A DNA stretch of 64,000 nucleotides from Acidovorax_G lacteus (GCF_039540375.1 NZ_BAABEX010000010.1:1-64000), one strand, 5' to 3'. Positions 25,973-35,093 are shown, counted from the stretch's first letter. The notes: a model not told the origin generated them from the sequence alone. Numbers and translations: made by a program.

Positions 25973-26989
25973 ATGAACCTTCTGCACCGTGCCGCTGCGC
26001 TGCATAGCCTGTTGCGGGCTGCGCCGCGCCGTGCGTCTTGTGCGGGCCTGGCGGCGGTGCTGGCCGTGCTGGCGGGTTGCGCTGCGCCCCGCGATGCGGC
26101 AACGCCACCCGACGCTGGGGCAATGACTGCCCCTGTGCCGGCCGCCACCACTGCAACGCCGGTGCGGCCTACTGTCGGCCAGCCCTGGCAGGCGGTGGTG
26201 ATCGACGGTCCGCAGGGTGTGCGCCTGCGTGCGCACTTCCTGCCGCCGCCGATTGACGCCCGCACGCCCGCCCCGGCGGTGCTGGCCCTGCACGGCTGCG
26301 GCGGGCTGTACACCGCCAGTGGTGCCTTGTCGTCGCGCTACACCGAGGCGGCCCACCGTTTGCAGGCGGCGGGTGCCGCAGTGCTGCTGGTGGACAGCTT
26401 CGGTTCCCGCCAGGTCGAGCGCGTGTGCCAGACCCGCTATGCCGAGCGCCGCATCGAGGTGGCCGACCGCGTGGGCGACGCCCAGGCCGCGCTGGCCTGG
26501 CTGGGTGCGCGCCCGGGTGTGGATGCGCAGCGCCTGGCGCTGATGGGCTGGTCCAACGGTGGCACCACGGTGCTGCATGTGCTGGCGGCGCTGCGCAATC
26601 GCCCGTCCGGTGTCCCCCTGCCGGCCGCTGCAGCCGTGTGGTACCCGGGCTGCGTGCCCCTGGCGCGTGAGCGCACGGCCGTGGCCGCCGTGCCGCTGCT
26701 GATGCAACTGGGGGCGCTGGACGACTGGACACCCCCGGCCCCGTGCGAGGCCTGGGCGCGGCAGGCGCAGCAGCAGAACACCCCCATCGAGTGGCATGTG
26801 CACGCCGACAGCTACCACGGCTTTGACGGCACGGCACCCGTGCGATTCCGCTCCGATGTGCCCAACGGGGTGAATGGCCGCGGTGTGCACCAAGGCGGCC
26901 ATGCGCCGGCCCGCGCCGTGTCGCAGCGCCTGCTGGACGCGTTTTGGGCACGCACGTTGGGCCTTTCGCTTGCGGAGGGCGTACGGTGA
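25973..26989 (+). CDS. dienelactone hydrolase-type lipoprotein
   Basis: A 338-residue exported alpha/beta hydrolase. The signal peptide ends in the lipobox LAVLAGC (C36), then a Pro/Thr/Ala linker. The hydrolase domain has an oxyanion-type LALHGCGG, the nucleophile elbow GWSNGG with S194, and a late His in SYHGFDG. Similar to dienelactone hydrolase family proteins. Being a lipoprotein it should act in the envelope, which is odd for a gene inside a cytoplasmic leucine pathway operon. Its stop overlaps the GTG of the DinB-like gene by 4 bases (GTGA), showing translational coupling. The frame opens earlier (25865), but only this start gives a signal peptide. Confidence 0.85.
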   Translation: MNLLHRAAALHSLLRAAPRRASCAGLAAVLAVLAGCAAPRDAATPPDAGAMTAPVPAATTATPVRPTVGQPWQAVVIDGPQGVRLRAHFLPPPIDARTPAPAVLALHGCGGLYTASGALSSRYTEAAHRLQAAGAAVLLVDSFGSRQVERVCQTRYAERRIEVADRVGDAQAALAWLGARPGVDAQRLALMGWSNGGTTVLHVLAALRNRPSGVPLPAAAAVWYPGCVPLARERTAVAAVPLLMQLGALDDWTPPAPCEAWARQAQQQNTPIEWHVHADSYHGFDGTAPVRFRSDVPNGVNGRGVHQGGHAPARAVSQRLLDAFWARTLGLSLAEGVR

Positions 26990-27507
26990 CCCCGCTGCTG
27001 GCGCATCTGGCGCTGATGGCGCGGCACAACGCCTGGGCGTATGGCCGTCTGCTGGACGCTGTGGCAGCCGTGTCTGAGGCCGACTACCGCCGCGACATGG
27101 GCCTGTTTTTTCGCAGCATCCACGGCACGCTCAACCACCTGCGCGTGGGGGAACAGCTTCTGTGGTTCGAGCGCTTTGCCGCAGGCCGCTCGCCCGCCCT
27201 GGCGCTGGATGCCGAGGTCGAGCCCGACCGCGAGCGCCTGACGGGCGCACTGCGCGCGGGGGCGGCCCGCTGGATCGACTGGTTGCCCACCGTACCGCCC
27301 GCGCGCTGCGACGGCACGATCGACTACACCACCACCCGGGGCGAAACCGTGTCGCTGCCCTGGACGGGCACGCTGGCGCATGTCTTTGTGCACAGCACCC
27401 ATCACCGCGGCCAGATCACCGCGGCCCTCACGGCACTCGGCCATCCGTGTCCGGTGCTGGACCTTGTGTATTTCCTTCGGGCCGAGCAGGCCGGAGCCAC
27501 TTCATGA
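26986..27507 (+). CDS. DinB/YfiT-family putative metal-dependent protein
   Basis: A 173-residue four-helix-bundle protein of the DinB-like superfamily. The three-His metal site is visible: His in HGTLNHLRVGE and the pair in FVHSTHHRGQI. Typical segments include MARHNAWAYGRLLDAV at the N-terminus. It starts with GTG at 26986, placed by a GCGGAGGG ribosome-binding site and the 4-base overlap with the preceding stop. Its stop overlaps the liuC ATG by 4 bases. Related proteins are thiol transferases or unknown hydrolases; the role here is not known. Its position between liuB and liuC suggests a detoxifying or maintenance function in the same transcript. Confidence 0.86.
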   Translation: MTPLLAHLALMARHNAWAYGRLLDAVAAVSEADYRRDMGLFFRSIHGTLNHLRVGEQLLWFERFAAGRSPALALDAEVEPDRERLTGALRAGAARWIDWLPTVPPARCDGTIDYTTTRGETVSLPWTGTLAHVFVHSTHHRGQITAALTALGHPCPVLDLVYFLRAEQAGATS

Positions 27508-28286
27508 GCCATACCTCTCTGCAGATCACCTATGAAGGGGCTGTTGCGCGCATCACGCTCACGCAGCCCGACATCCGCAACGCCTTCAGCGACGAGGTGA
27601 TTGCCGACATCACCGCGGCCTTCACCGAGGTGGGCAGCCGCGCCGATGTCCGAGCGGTGGTGCTGGCGGCCCAGGGGCCCGCGTTCTGCGCTGGGGCCAA
27701 CCTGCACTGGATGCGCCGCATGGCCGACTACACGCACGACGAGAACCTGCAGGACGCGGGCAAGCTCGCCGAGATGCTGCGCGTGATCTACGAGTGCCCC
27801 AAGCCCACCATTGCCCGTGTGCAGGGCGACGTGTACGCCGGAGGCATGGGTCTGGTGGCGGCCTGCGACATGGCCGTGGCGGTGGACACAGCGGGCTTTT
27901 GCCTGAGCGAGGTGAAGCTCGGCCTGATCCCGGCCACCATCAGCCCCTACGTGATCCGGGCGATGGGGCCGCGTGCCGCGCACCGCTACTTCCTGACGGC
28001 CGAGCGTTTCGGGGCTGCCGAAGCGCTGCGCATCGGCTTCGTGCACGCGGTCGTGACCGCCGACCAACTGGACATCCAGGTGGACGAATGGCTCAAGGCC
28101 CTGACCACGGCCAGCCCGAATGCCGTGCGCGTGTGCAAGAAGCTGGTGATCGATGTGGCCGAGCGTGAAATCAACGCCGGGCTGATTGCTGCCACGGTCG
28201 AAGGCATTGCCAACATCCGCGCAAGCGCTGAGGGCCGGGAGGGCGTGCAGTCCTTCCTGAACAAGCGCAAGCCAGGCTGGCTATGA
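27504..28286 (+). CDS. liuC: methylglutaconyl-CoA hydratase (enoyl-CoA hydratase family)
   Basis: A 260-residue crotonase-fold protein. The oxyanion-hole segments are FCAGANLHWMRRM (about 63-75) and GDVYAGGMGLVAACD (about 109-123), with LSEVKLGLIPATISPYV after it, typical of the methylglutaconyl-CoA hydratase branch. It would hydrate 3-methylglutaconyl-CoA to HMG-CoA, between the LiuB/LiuD and LiuE steps. The ATG overlaps the DinB-like stop (ATGA), fixing the start; the longer upstream frame is a by-product of GC-rich DNA. 77 bases separate it from liuD. Confidence 0.94.
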   Translation: MSHTSLQITYEGAVARITLTQPDIRNAFSDEVIADITAAFTEVGSRADVRAVVLAAQGPAFCAGANLHWMRRMADYTHDENLQDAGKLAEMLRVIYECPKPTIARVQGDVYAGGMGLVAACDMAVAVDTAGFCLSEVKLGLIPATISPYVIRAMGPRAAHRYFLTAERFGAAEALRIGFVHAVVTADQLDIQVDEWLKALTTASPNAVRVCKKLVIDVAEREINAGLIAATVEGIANIRASAEGREGVQSFLNKRKPGWL

Positions 28287-28363
28287 CATCCCACCCTGCG
28301 CCCCGGCGTGTTCTGCCGCGGCCTTCGTCTTTCTTTGTTTCTGCTTCTGCCAAGGTGGCTTGA

Positions 28364-30385
28364 ATGTTCAAAAAAATCCTGATCGCAAACCGCGGCGAGA
28401 TCGCCTGCCGTGTGGCCGCCACGGCCAGGCGCCTGGGCGTGAAGACCGTTGCCGTGTATTCCGACGCCGACGCGCGTGCCAAGCACGTGGCGGTGTGCGA
28501 CGAGGCCGTGCACATTGGCGGCAGCGCGCCCAAGGAGAGCTACCTGCGCTGGGAGCGCATCATCGAGGCGGCCAAGGCCACCGGGGCCGAGGCCATTCAC
28601 CCCGGGTATGGCTTTCTGAGCGAGAACGAGGACTTCGCCCAGGCCTGCGCCGACGCCGGGCTGGTGTTCATCGGTCCGCCGCCCTCGGCCATCAAGGACA
28701 TGGGCCTGAAAGCCGAGTCCAAGCAGCTCATGGAAAAGGCCGGTGTGCCCCTGGTGCCCGGCTACCACGGCAGCGACCAGGACCCGGCGCTGCTGCAGCG
28801 CGAGGCCGACCGCATCGGCTACCCGGTGCTCATCAAGGCCAGCGCAGGCGGCGGTGGCAAGGGGATGCGCGCTGTCGAGAAAAGCGAAGACTTTGCTGCG
28901 GCGCTGGAGTCTTGCAAGCGCGAGGCCATCAACAGCTTTGGTGACGACGCCGTGCTGGTCGAAAAATACGTGCAGCGCCCGCGCCACATTGAAATCCAGG
29001 TGTTTGGCGACACGCACGGCAATGTGGTGTACCTGTTCGAGCGCGACTGCTCGGTACAGCGCCGCCACCAGAAGGTGCTCGAAGAAGCCCCTGCCCCGGG
29101 CATGACGCCTGCGCTGCGCCAGCAGATGGGCGAGGCCGCCGTGGCCGCCGCCAAGGCCGTGCACTATGTGGGCGCGGGCACGGTGGAATTCATCGTGGAG
29201 CAACCGGGCGGCTACGACCGGCCCGACCAGATGAAGTTCTACTTCATGGAGATGAACACCCGCCTGCAGGTGGAGCACCCGGTGACCGAGGCCATCACCG
29301 GCCTGGACCTGGTGGAGTGGCAACTGCGCGTGGCCTCGGGCGAGCCGCTGCCGTTGAAGCAGGAAGACCTGCGCATCCACGGCCATGCGATCGAGGCGCG
29401 CATCTGCGCCGAGAACCCGGACAACCAGTTCCTGCCCGCCACGGGCACCCTGGCTGTGTACCGCAAGCCGGCCTGCACCAGCTTTGAGCGCGGCAACGTA
29501 CGCGTGGACGACGGCGTACGCGAGGGCGACGCCATCAGCCCCTTCTACGACTCGATGGTGGCCAAGCTGATCGTGCACGGCGACACCCGCGAGCAGGCGC
29601 TGGCGCGGCTCGATGAAGCGCTGGCCCAGACCCGCATCGTGGGCCTGGCGACCAACGTGCAGTTCCTGCGGCATGTGGCGCGCAGCGCCTCGTTTGCGCA
29701 GGCGCGGCTCGACACGGCGCTGATCCAGCGCGAGCAGGCCGTGCTGTTCCAGCAGGAACCCGTGGGCTTGCCGCTGGCAGCGGCCGCCGTGGTGGCCCAG
29801 ACGCTGCAGGCCGAGCGCACGCAGGAAACCGCCGACCCGTTCAGCCGCCGCGATGGCTGGCGCTCGCACGGGCGCACGCAGCGGCGCTTTGCCTTCCGCT
29901 TCCAGGACGCCGAAGTGCATGCCGTGCTGACCTACGGGCGGCCGGCGGCCTTGCACCTGCGGGTGGGCGAGGGCGATGCGGCCGTGCAGGGCGCGCTGCA
30001 GTTCGAGGCCCTGTCCGACGGCGGTCTGCTGCTGGAGTTTGCGGGCGAGCGCACCCGCGCCTGGGTGCACGCGCAGGGCGAGGTGGACCATGTCTTCACG
30101 CCACGCGGTGCCACGCGCATCGAAGCCATCGACCTGCTGGCCCATGCGGGTGACACCCAGGCCGAGGGGGGACGCTTGACGGCCCCGATGCCAGGCAAGG
30201 TGGTGTCGTTTGCCGTGCAGGCGGGCGACACCGTGCGCAAGGGCCAGCCGCTGGCGGTGATGGAGGCCATGAAGATGGAGCACACCATTGCCGCACCCGC
30301 CGATGGCGTGGTGCAGGAGTTGCTGTACGCCCCGGGCGACCAGGTGACCGAAGGGGCCGAACTGCTCAAGCTCGCCGCCGCCTGA
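28364..30385 (+). CDS. liuD: methylcrotonyl-CoA carboxylase, biotin-containing (alpha) subunit
   Basis: 673 residues with biotin carboxylase, central and biotin-carrier domains. It starts FKKILIANRGEIACRV. The ATP-grasp glycine loop is KASAGGGGKGMR (about 158-169), the carboxylase site includes MEMNTRLQVEHPVTE, and biotin attaches to K637 in the C-terminal EAMKMEH motif. With LiuB it forms the carboxylase using ATP and bicarbonate. Length is normal. No strong ribosome-binding site is seen before the ATG, whose leader is T-rich. Confidence 0.95.
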   Translation: MFKKILIANRGEIACRVAATARRLGVKTVAVYSDADARAKHVAVCDEAVHIGGSAPKESYLRWERIIEAAKATGAEAIHPGYGFLSENEDFAQACADAGLVFIGPPPSAIKDMGLKAESKQLMEKAGVPLVPGYHGSDQDPALLQREADRIGYPVLIKASAGGGGKGMRAVEKSEDFAAALESCKREAINSFGDDAVLVEKYVQRPRHIEIQVFGDTHGNVVYLFERDCSVQRRHQKVLEEAPAPGMTPALRQQMGEAAVAAAKAVHYVGAGTVEFIVEQPGGYDRPDQMKFYFMEMNTRLQVEHPVTEAITGLDLVEWQLRVASGEPLPLKQEDLRIHGHAIEARICAENPDNQFLPATGTLAVYRKPACTSFERGNVRVDDGVREGDAISPFYDSMVAKLIVHGDTREQALARLDEALAQTRIVGLATNVQFLRHVARSASFAQARLDTALIQREQAVLFQQEPVGLPLAAAAVVAQTLQAERTQETADPFSRRDGWRSHGRTQRRFAFRFQDAEVHAVLTYGRPAALHLRVGEGDAAVQGALQFEALSDGGLLLEFAGERTRAWVHAQGEVDHVFTPRGATRIEAIDLLAHAGDTQAEGGRLTAPMPGKVVSFAVQAGDTVRKGQPLAVMEAMKMEHTIAAPADGVVQELLYAPGDQVTEGAELLKLAAA

Positions 30386-30443
30386 GCGGGCGGGCGTGCC
30401 CTTGCGACAGCCGAGGCGTGTGCGCCGCGCTACGCTTGCTGCC

Positions 30444-31364
30444 ATGAAAATCCTGTTCTGCTGCACCGATACCAAACCCGAGCCCTGGCTGGAGGGCCTG
30501 GCGGCCGCCCTGCCGGGGGCTGATATCCGCGTCTGGGCGCCTGGCGCACCGCCTGCCGACTTTGCCGTGGTCTGGGCTCCGCCCCAGCAGTTTCTGGACG
30601 AACAGCCGGGCCTGCGGGCGCTGTTCAACATTGGCGCGGGCGTGGATGCGCTGCTCAAGCTGCGGTTACCGCCGGGTGTGGCGGTGGTGCGGCTCGACGA
30701 CGCGGGCATGGCCGTGCAGATGGCCGAGTACGTGTGCCATGCGGTGATCCGGCACTTCCGCGAGTTCGACCGATACGACGAGGCTGCGGCGCAGGCGCAA
30801 TGGGCGTTTCGCAAACCGCGCCTGCGGCAGGACTTTCCGGTGGGGGTGCTGGGCTTGGGCGTGCTGGGCCAGCGGGTGGCCCAGGCTCTGGCGCAGTTCG
30901 AGTTTCCGGTGCACGGCTGGAGCCGTGGCCCGCGTGAGGTGCCAGGCGTGCGCTGCTACCACGGACCGCAGGGGCTGCCTGCATTTCTGGCCGCAAGCCG
31001 CGTGCTGGTGAACCTGCTGCCTCTGACGCCCGAGACCCGCGACCTGCTCAACCACCAGACGCTGTCGCAACTGCAGCCCGGTGGCTATGTGGTCAATGTG
31101 GCACGCGGCGCGCACCTGGTGGACGAAGACCTGCTGGCCCTGCTCGACAACGGCCACCTGGCGGGCGCGACGCTCGACGTGTTCCGCACCGAGCCGCTGG
31201 CTTCGGGCCATCCGTTCTGGCACCACCCGCGCATCACTGTCACGCCGCACACCTCGGCGCGCACGCTGCGCGACGAGAGCATTGCCCAGATTGCGCGCAA
31301 GATCCGCGCGCTCCAGCAGGGTGAGCCAATTGCCGGGGTGGTGGATGTCCAGCGCGGCTACTGA
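30444..31364 (+). CDS. glyoxylate/hydroxypyruvate reductase, GhrA-like
   Basis: A 306-residue D-isomer-specific 2-hydroxyacid dehydrogenase. NAD(P) motif VGVLGLGVLGQRVA (about 133-146); catalytic Arg in NVARGAHLVDE (near 220), Glu in FRTEPL, and His in TPHTSA (about 267-272). Similar to GhrA/YcdW, reducing glyoxylate and hydroxypyruvate. It lies between liuD and liuE in the same direction with 58- and 194-base gaps. Glyoxylate arises from the shunt gated by AceK, so a metabolic link is possible, but this is inference. Confidence 0.9.
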   Translation: MKILFCCTDTKPEPWLEGLAAALPGADIRVWAPGAPPADFAVVWAPPQQFLDEQPGLRALFNIGAGVDALLKLRLPPGVAVVRLDDAGMAVQMAEYVCHAVIRHFREFDRYDEAAAQAQWAFRKPRLRQDFPVGVLGLGVLGQRVAQALAQFEFPVHGWSRGPREVPGVRCYHGPQGLPAFLAASRVLVNLLPLTPETRDLLNHQTLSQLQPGGYVVNVARGAHLVDEDLLALLDNGHLAGATLDVFRTEPLASGHPFWHHPRITVTPHTSARTLRDESIAQIARKIRALQQGEPIAGVVDVQRGY

Positions 31365-31558
31365 TTCCATGCGTCCGCTGCCGCGCCAGGCGCCGCTCGC
31401 GCGGCCCGCGGGCGGGCTGTGCTGCGCCGGTCCCTGGCCTGTGCCCGCTGCAGCGTCGTTGCCGAAAGCCTGTCCTCGACTTCGGTTCATGGCCCAGGCC
31501 TGAGCCGGATCGGTTCCCTGTTTTGTCTCTCTACCGTTGCGATCCGGAGCCCTTCAGC

Positions 31559-32467
31559 ATGACCCTTCCTTCCCGCGTCCAGCTCATCGACGTCGGCCCG
31601 CGTGACGGGCTGCAGAACGAGAAAACCCCCGTGCCTGCCGCCGTCAAGGTGGCGCTGGTGCACCGCCTGCAGGCGGCGGGGCTCACCGAGATCGAGGTGA
31701 CCAGTTTCGTGAGCCCCAAGTGGGTGCCGCAAATGGCCGACAACGCCGAGGTGATGGCCGGCATCGCCCGCCAGCCGGGCGTGCGCTACTCGGTGCTCAC
31801 GCCCAACCTCAAGGGGTTCGAGGCGGCCGTGCCCACGCGGCCGGACGAGATCGTGGTGTTCGGCGCCGCCAGCGAGGCGTTCAGCCAGAAAAACATCAAC
31901 TGCAGCATTGCCGAGAGCATCGAGCGCTTTGCGCCGGTGGTCGAGGCCGCGCGGGCTGCAGGCATCGAGGTGCGCGGTGCGATGAGCTGCACCGTGGGCT
32001 GTCCTTACGAGGGCGACATTGCCCCCGAGCGCGTGGGCTACCTGGCGGGTCTGATGAAGCAGATCGGCGTGCAGCGCGTGGACGTGGCCGACACCATTGG
32101 CGTGGGCACGCCGCGCCAGGTGCAGCGCGCGTTCGAGGCGACCCTCGCGCATTTCGACCTCGACCACGTGTCGGGCCACTTCCACGACACCTATGGCCAG
32201 GCGCTGTCCAACACGCTGTCCGCGCTGCAGATGGGGGTGTGGAACTTCCAGTCGTCGGTGGCGGGTCTGGGCGGCTGTCCGTACGCCAAGGGCGCCACCG
32301 GCAATGTGGCCACGGAAGATGTGGTGTACCTGCTGCGGGGCATGGGCATCGACACGGGCATCGACCTTGATGCGCTGATCGACGCCGGGGTGTTCATCAG
32401 CGAGCAACTGGGTCGGCCCACGCAGTCGCGTGTGGCCCGGGCACTGCTGGCGCGCCGCGCGGGCTGA
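31559..32467 (+). CDS. liuE: hydroxymethylglutaryl-CoA lyase
   Basis: A 302-residue TIM-barrel lyase splitting HMG-CoA into acetoacetate and acetyl-CoA, the last Liu step. The DVGPRDGLQNE start (about 11-21) carries the catalytic Arg/Asp, SGHFHDTYGQA gives metal-binding His residues, and the signature GGCPYAKGATGN contains catalytic C240. No targeting extension. Start at 31559 agrees with family length; the frame is open upstream from 31523. It converges with the diguanylate cyclase gene, with only 18 bases between stops and no clear terminator. Confidence 0.95.
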   Translation: MTLPSRVQLIDVGPRDGLQNEKTPVPAAVKVALVHRLQAAGLTEIEVTSFVSPKWVPQMADNAEVMAGIARQPGVRYSVLTPNLKGFEAAVPTRPDEIVVFGAASEAFSQKNINCSIAESIERFAPVVEAARAAGIEVRGAMSCTVGCPYEGDIAPERVGYLAGLMKQIGVQRVDVADTIGVGTPRQVQRAFEATLAHFDLDHVSGHFHDTYGQALSNTLSALQMGVWNFQSSVAGLGGCPYAKGATGNVATEDVVYLLRGMGIDTGIDLDALIDAGVFISEQLGRPTQSRVARALLARRAG

Positions 32468-32485
32468 GGGGCCGCAGCACAGCGC

Positions 32486-34201
32486 TCAGGTCGCAGCGCT
32501 TGCGGCCTTGCGTGCCTGCTTCACGCGGTACATGGCCGCGTCGGCATGGCGGATCAGCTCGGGCAGTGTGGTGCCATCGCGCGGGCTGCGAGCCACGCCG
32601 ATGCTGACCCCCACCGCCAGCATCAGCCCTTGGAACGCCACGGGTTGTTGCAGCGCCCGCTCCAGGTCTTGCACCAGGGCCTGCAGTCGCTCCTCGGGCA
32701 GGGGGCCAGGCAGCAGCACAACGAACTCGTCTCCGCCCAGCCGCGCCGCCAGGTCGCCCGCGCGCACCTGCGCCCGCAGGCGCTGGGCCAGGGTGCGCAG
32801 CACGGCGTCGCCTGCGTCGTGTCCGTGCTGGTCGTTGATGGGTTTGAAGCGGTCCAGGTCGAGCAGCAACAGGGCCGGCGATTCGCCTGCGCCCAGCACA
32901 TGGGCCGCGCCCTGGGCCAGACCGGCGCGGTTGGGCAGCGCGGTCAGCGGGTCGGTGGCGGCAGCCTCGGCCAGGTGGGCGGCCTCCATGCGCAGTGCTA
33001 TCTGGCTGGCCTGCATGCGGCTGATGCGGCTGCTCAGCGCAATCGCGAACACCACCATTTCTGCCGCCACGCCAGCCTGCAGGCCGTTGGAGGGCAGGAA
33101 GGGCACGTCAATCACTTTCCAGTTGACCAGCACGAGGCCCACGACCGAGACGAACAGCATGCCCTGGCCCGCAAGGTACCAGCGTGCGGCTTCCATACCG
33201 TCGCGCAGGCGCACGACACCCGCCACCACGGCCAGCAGCGTGCCTCCAAAGGCCACCGCCTCGTTCAGCCGCTGTGCCAGCACCAGATGGCCTGACAGTC
33301 CCATCACCGCCGACAGTGCCATGAGAGCCCCGGCGGCCAGCAGTGGCCGGTCGAGCCAGCGCCGGGCACGGGTGTCCAGAAAGCTGCGCGTGAACAGCAG
33401 GGCAAAACCCATCCACAGGCTGGGCAGCACCACGTTGGCCCGTCCTTGCCACCAAGGCCAGTCGCCCCACAGGTAGTGCCCCGCGTGGCCGTTGAAGCTG
33501 GCCACGCTCAGCAGTGCGAAGGCGCACTGGCCCACATAAAACAGGAATGTGCGGTCGCGGAAGATGCTGGCCAGTGCCAGGTTGTAGCTCAGCAAGGCCA
33601 GCAGGATGCCGTAGCAGATGCCGTCGAACAGGCGCTTGTGCTGGCGCCACTGCAGGTAGTCGGTGACCTCCCACACGTCCAGGTTCATCTGCGAGGCGGT
33701 TCCTCCGAGCAGGCGCACGTACACGGTGTAGGTGCCAGGCTCGGGCAACTGCAGCCGCATGATGTAGCGCTCGCTGCCCAGTGGGCGGGTGTCAAACGGC
33801 TGGGAGAGCCCGGTGTGCACCGGTGGTGCCAGTGCCCGGCCTTGCGCATCGAAGGGTCCATAGAAGCGCACGTCCTGCAGCGCCGTGGTGTGCGCAGCCA
33901 GGACCCAGTCGCCAGGCCCCGGAGGCTGAAGAAGTTCGATCTTGAACCAGTGCGGGTGCGTGGTGCTCTGGGCTCGCGGCGGATGCGGCGCGGGTACGAA
34001 GCGCCCGGCGGCGTCACCGCTGCGCACGTCGTCCAGGCCCAGATGCTCGTCGGCGTTGGGAATCCACTGTAGGGCGCCCCGTTCACTCAGTGAGACACCC
34101 TGGCCCTGCGGCAACGATGCCAGAGGCACCGCGGGTGCGGCGGACACCAGGGTCCACAGGAGGACAAAACACAGGAGCAACGCGGCGCGCAACAGCTTCA
34201 T
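32486..34201 (-). CDS. diguanylate cyclase with 7TMR-DISM sensor
   Basis: 571 residues. A cleavable signal peptide (1-22) is followed by a periplasmic 7TMR-DISMED2-like beta domain (about 25-190), seven hydrophobic segments (about 195-395), a short coiled linker, and a GGDEF domain. The active site GGDEF is intact at 489-493, and the RAGD at 480-483 sits five residues before it, matching the product-inhibition I-site. It should therefore make cyclic di-GMP and be feedback-inhibited. No EAL domain. The ligand for the periplasmic domain is unknown. It converges with liuE and is divergent from the YbaK-like gene. Confidence 0.92.
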   Translation of the reverse strand: MKLLRAALLLCFVLLWTLVSAAPAVPLASLPQGQGVSLSERGALQWIPNADEHLGLDDVRSGDAAGRFVPAPHPPRAQSTTHPHWFKIELLQPPGPGDWVLAAHTTALQDVRFYGPFDAQGRALAPPVHTGLSQPFDTRPLGSERYIMRLQLPEPGTYTVYVRLLGGTASQMNLDVWEVTDYLQWRQHKRLFDGICYGILLALLSYNLALASIFRDRTFLFYVGQCAFALLSVASFNGHAGHYLWGDWPWWQGRANVVLPSLWMGFALLFTRSFLDTRARRWLDRPLLAAGALMALSAVMGLSGHLVLAQRLNEAVAFGGTLLAVVAGVVRLRDGMEAARWYLAGQGMLFVSVVGLVLVNWKVIDVPFLPSNGLQAGVAAEMVVFAIALSSRISRMQASQIALRMEAAHLAEAAATDPLTALPNRAGLAQGAAHVLGAGESPALLLLDLDRFKPINDQHGHDAGDAVLRTLAQRLRAQVRAGDLAARLGGDEFVVLLPGPLPEERLQALVQDLERALQQPVAFQGLMLAVGVSIGVARSPRDGTTLPELIRHADAAMYRVKQARKAASAAT

Positions 34202-34277
34202 GGACAATCGTCGGAACAACAGCCTCCACTGTAGCGACGGATTGCGACAGCCGCCGCCACATTGCTTCGCACTGCCT

Positions 34278-34790
34278 ATGAACACACCTCCTTTGCCCGA
34301 CGGCGTGGCACGCGTTGCGGCCGAATTGCAGCGCCTGGGACACCCGCATGCGCCGCGCATGCTCGACGATGCGGCCCGCACCGCGCAGCAGGCCGCCGAT
34401 GCGCTGGGCATTCTGGTGGGCCAGGTGGCCAAGAGCATCATCTTTCGCCGCAAGGCCGACGACGTGGCCGTGTTGGTGGTCACCTCGGGCGACCGGCGGG
34501 TCGATGAAAAGAAGGTCGAGGCGCAGGTGGGCAAGATCGGCCGCGCCGATGCCGACTTTGTGAAGTCGCGCACCGGCTTTTCGATTGGCGGCGTGTCGCC
34601 CGTGGGTCATGCGAGCCCCCCGGTCACCCTGATCGACCGCGAACTGATGCGCTTCGAGACCATCTGGGCTGCGGCCGGGCATCCGCATGCGGTGTTTCCG
34701 CTGCGCCCCCAGGACCTGGAACACCTGACCGGCGCGCCGGTGGTGGACGTGGTGCAGCCCGTTGCGCCTGCGTCGGCGGAGGCTGCATGA
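34278..34790 (+). CDS. YbaK/EbsC-family aminoacyl-tRNA deacylase
   Basis: A 170-residue YbaK-fold protein. GQVAKSIIFRR (about 46-56) supplies the conserved Lys, VVTSGDRRVDEKKV follows, and GFSIGGVSPVGH gives the conserved GGVSP loop. The family hydrolyses mischarged Cys- or Pro-tRNA; the precise target cannot be read. The stop overlaps the ATG of the DUF1289 gene by 4 bases (ATGA), so the two are coupled. No strong ribosome-binding site is seen before the ATG at 34278, but the frame upstream of it is not protein-like. Confidence 0.9.
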   Translation: MNTPPLPDGVARVAAELQRLGHPHAPRMLDDAARTAQQAADALGILVGQVAKSIIFRRKADDVAVLVVTSGDRRVDEKKVEAQVGKIGRADADFVKSRTGFSIGGVSPVGHASPPVTLIDRELMRFETIWAAAGHPHAVFPLRPQDLEHLTGAPVVDVVQPVAPASAEAA

Positions 34791-35074
34791 GCGTTGCTAT
34801 CAAAATGCTAGCTGATCGTGCTTCACAAATAAGCACGAGCGGCCTGTTTGATGCCCAGGCGCAAGGCGACGTGCCCTCGCCCTGCGTGTCGGTGTGCCGC
34901 ATGACCCCCGACCGCAGCCACTGCGAAGGCTGCTTCCGCACCCTGGACGACATCCGGGTCTGGTCGCGCGCCGACGCGGCCACGCGCCGCACTATCTGGG
35001 CCCAGGCGCTGCGCCGGGCCGGGCTGCCTCTGCCGCCCGCGCTGCAGGCGCAGGCCACCACCGAGCACTCTTAG
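34787..35074 (+). CDS. DUF1289 Cys-rich protein with repeat-derived N-terminus
   Basis: 95 residues. The conserved DUF1289 core begins PSPCVSVCRM (about 31-40) and continues to CEGCF, giving the four-Cys pattern CxxxC...CxxC likely to bind a metal or Fe-S cluster; WAQALRR ends the core. The first about 22 residues (including QISTSG) are not part of the family and are encoded by dispersed repeat R5. The start is fixed by the ATGA overlap with the YbaK-like stop. The function of DUF1289 proteins is unknown; neighbours suggest a translation-quality or redox link, but this is weak. Confidence 0.88.
   Translation: MSVAIKMLADRASQISTSGLFDAQAQGDVPSPCVSVCRMTPDRSHCEGCFRTLDDIRVWSRADAATRRTIWAQALRRAGLPLPPALQAQATTEHS
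34795..34850 (+). repeat. dispersed repeat copy R5 (in-frame, hairpin form)
   Basis: Reads TAGCTGATCGTGCTT, a 7-base loop, then AAGCACGAGCGGCC. The left half matches the repeat core at 14 of 15 positions; the right half forms an 8-bp inverted repeat (TCGTGCTT/AAGCACGA). It lies entirely inside the DUF1289 coding frame. Confidence 0.8.
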
Positions 35075-35093
35075 CACTCCAAGGCGCATGGCC

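Noticed and set aside
27986..30814. A 942-residue open frame antisense to liuD
   Set aside because: No signature residues; a mirror of the biased liuD codons. The same applies to long antisense frames at 3771-5837, 8054-10522 and 5834-7144.
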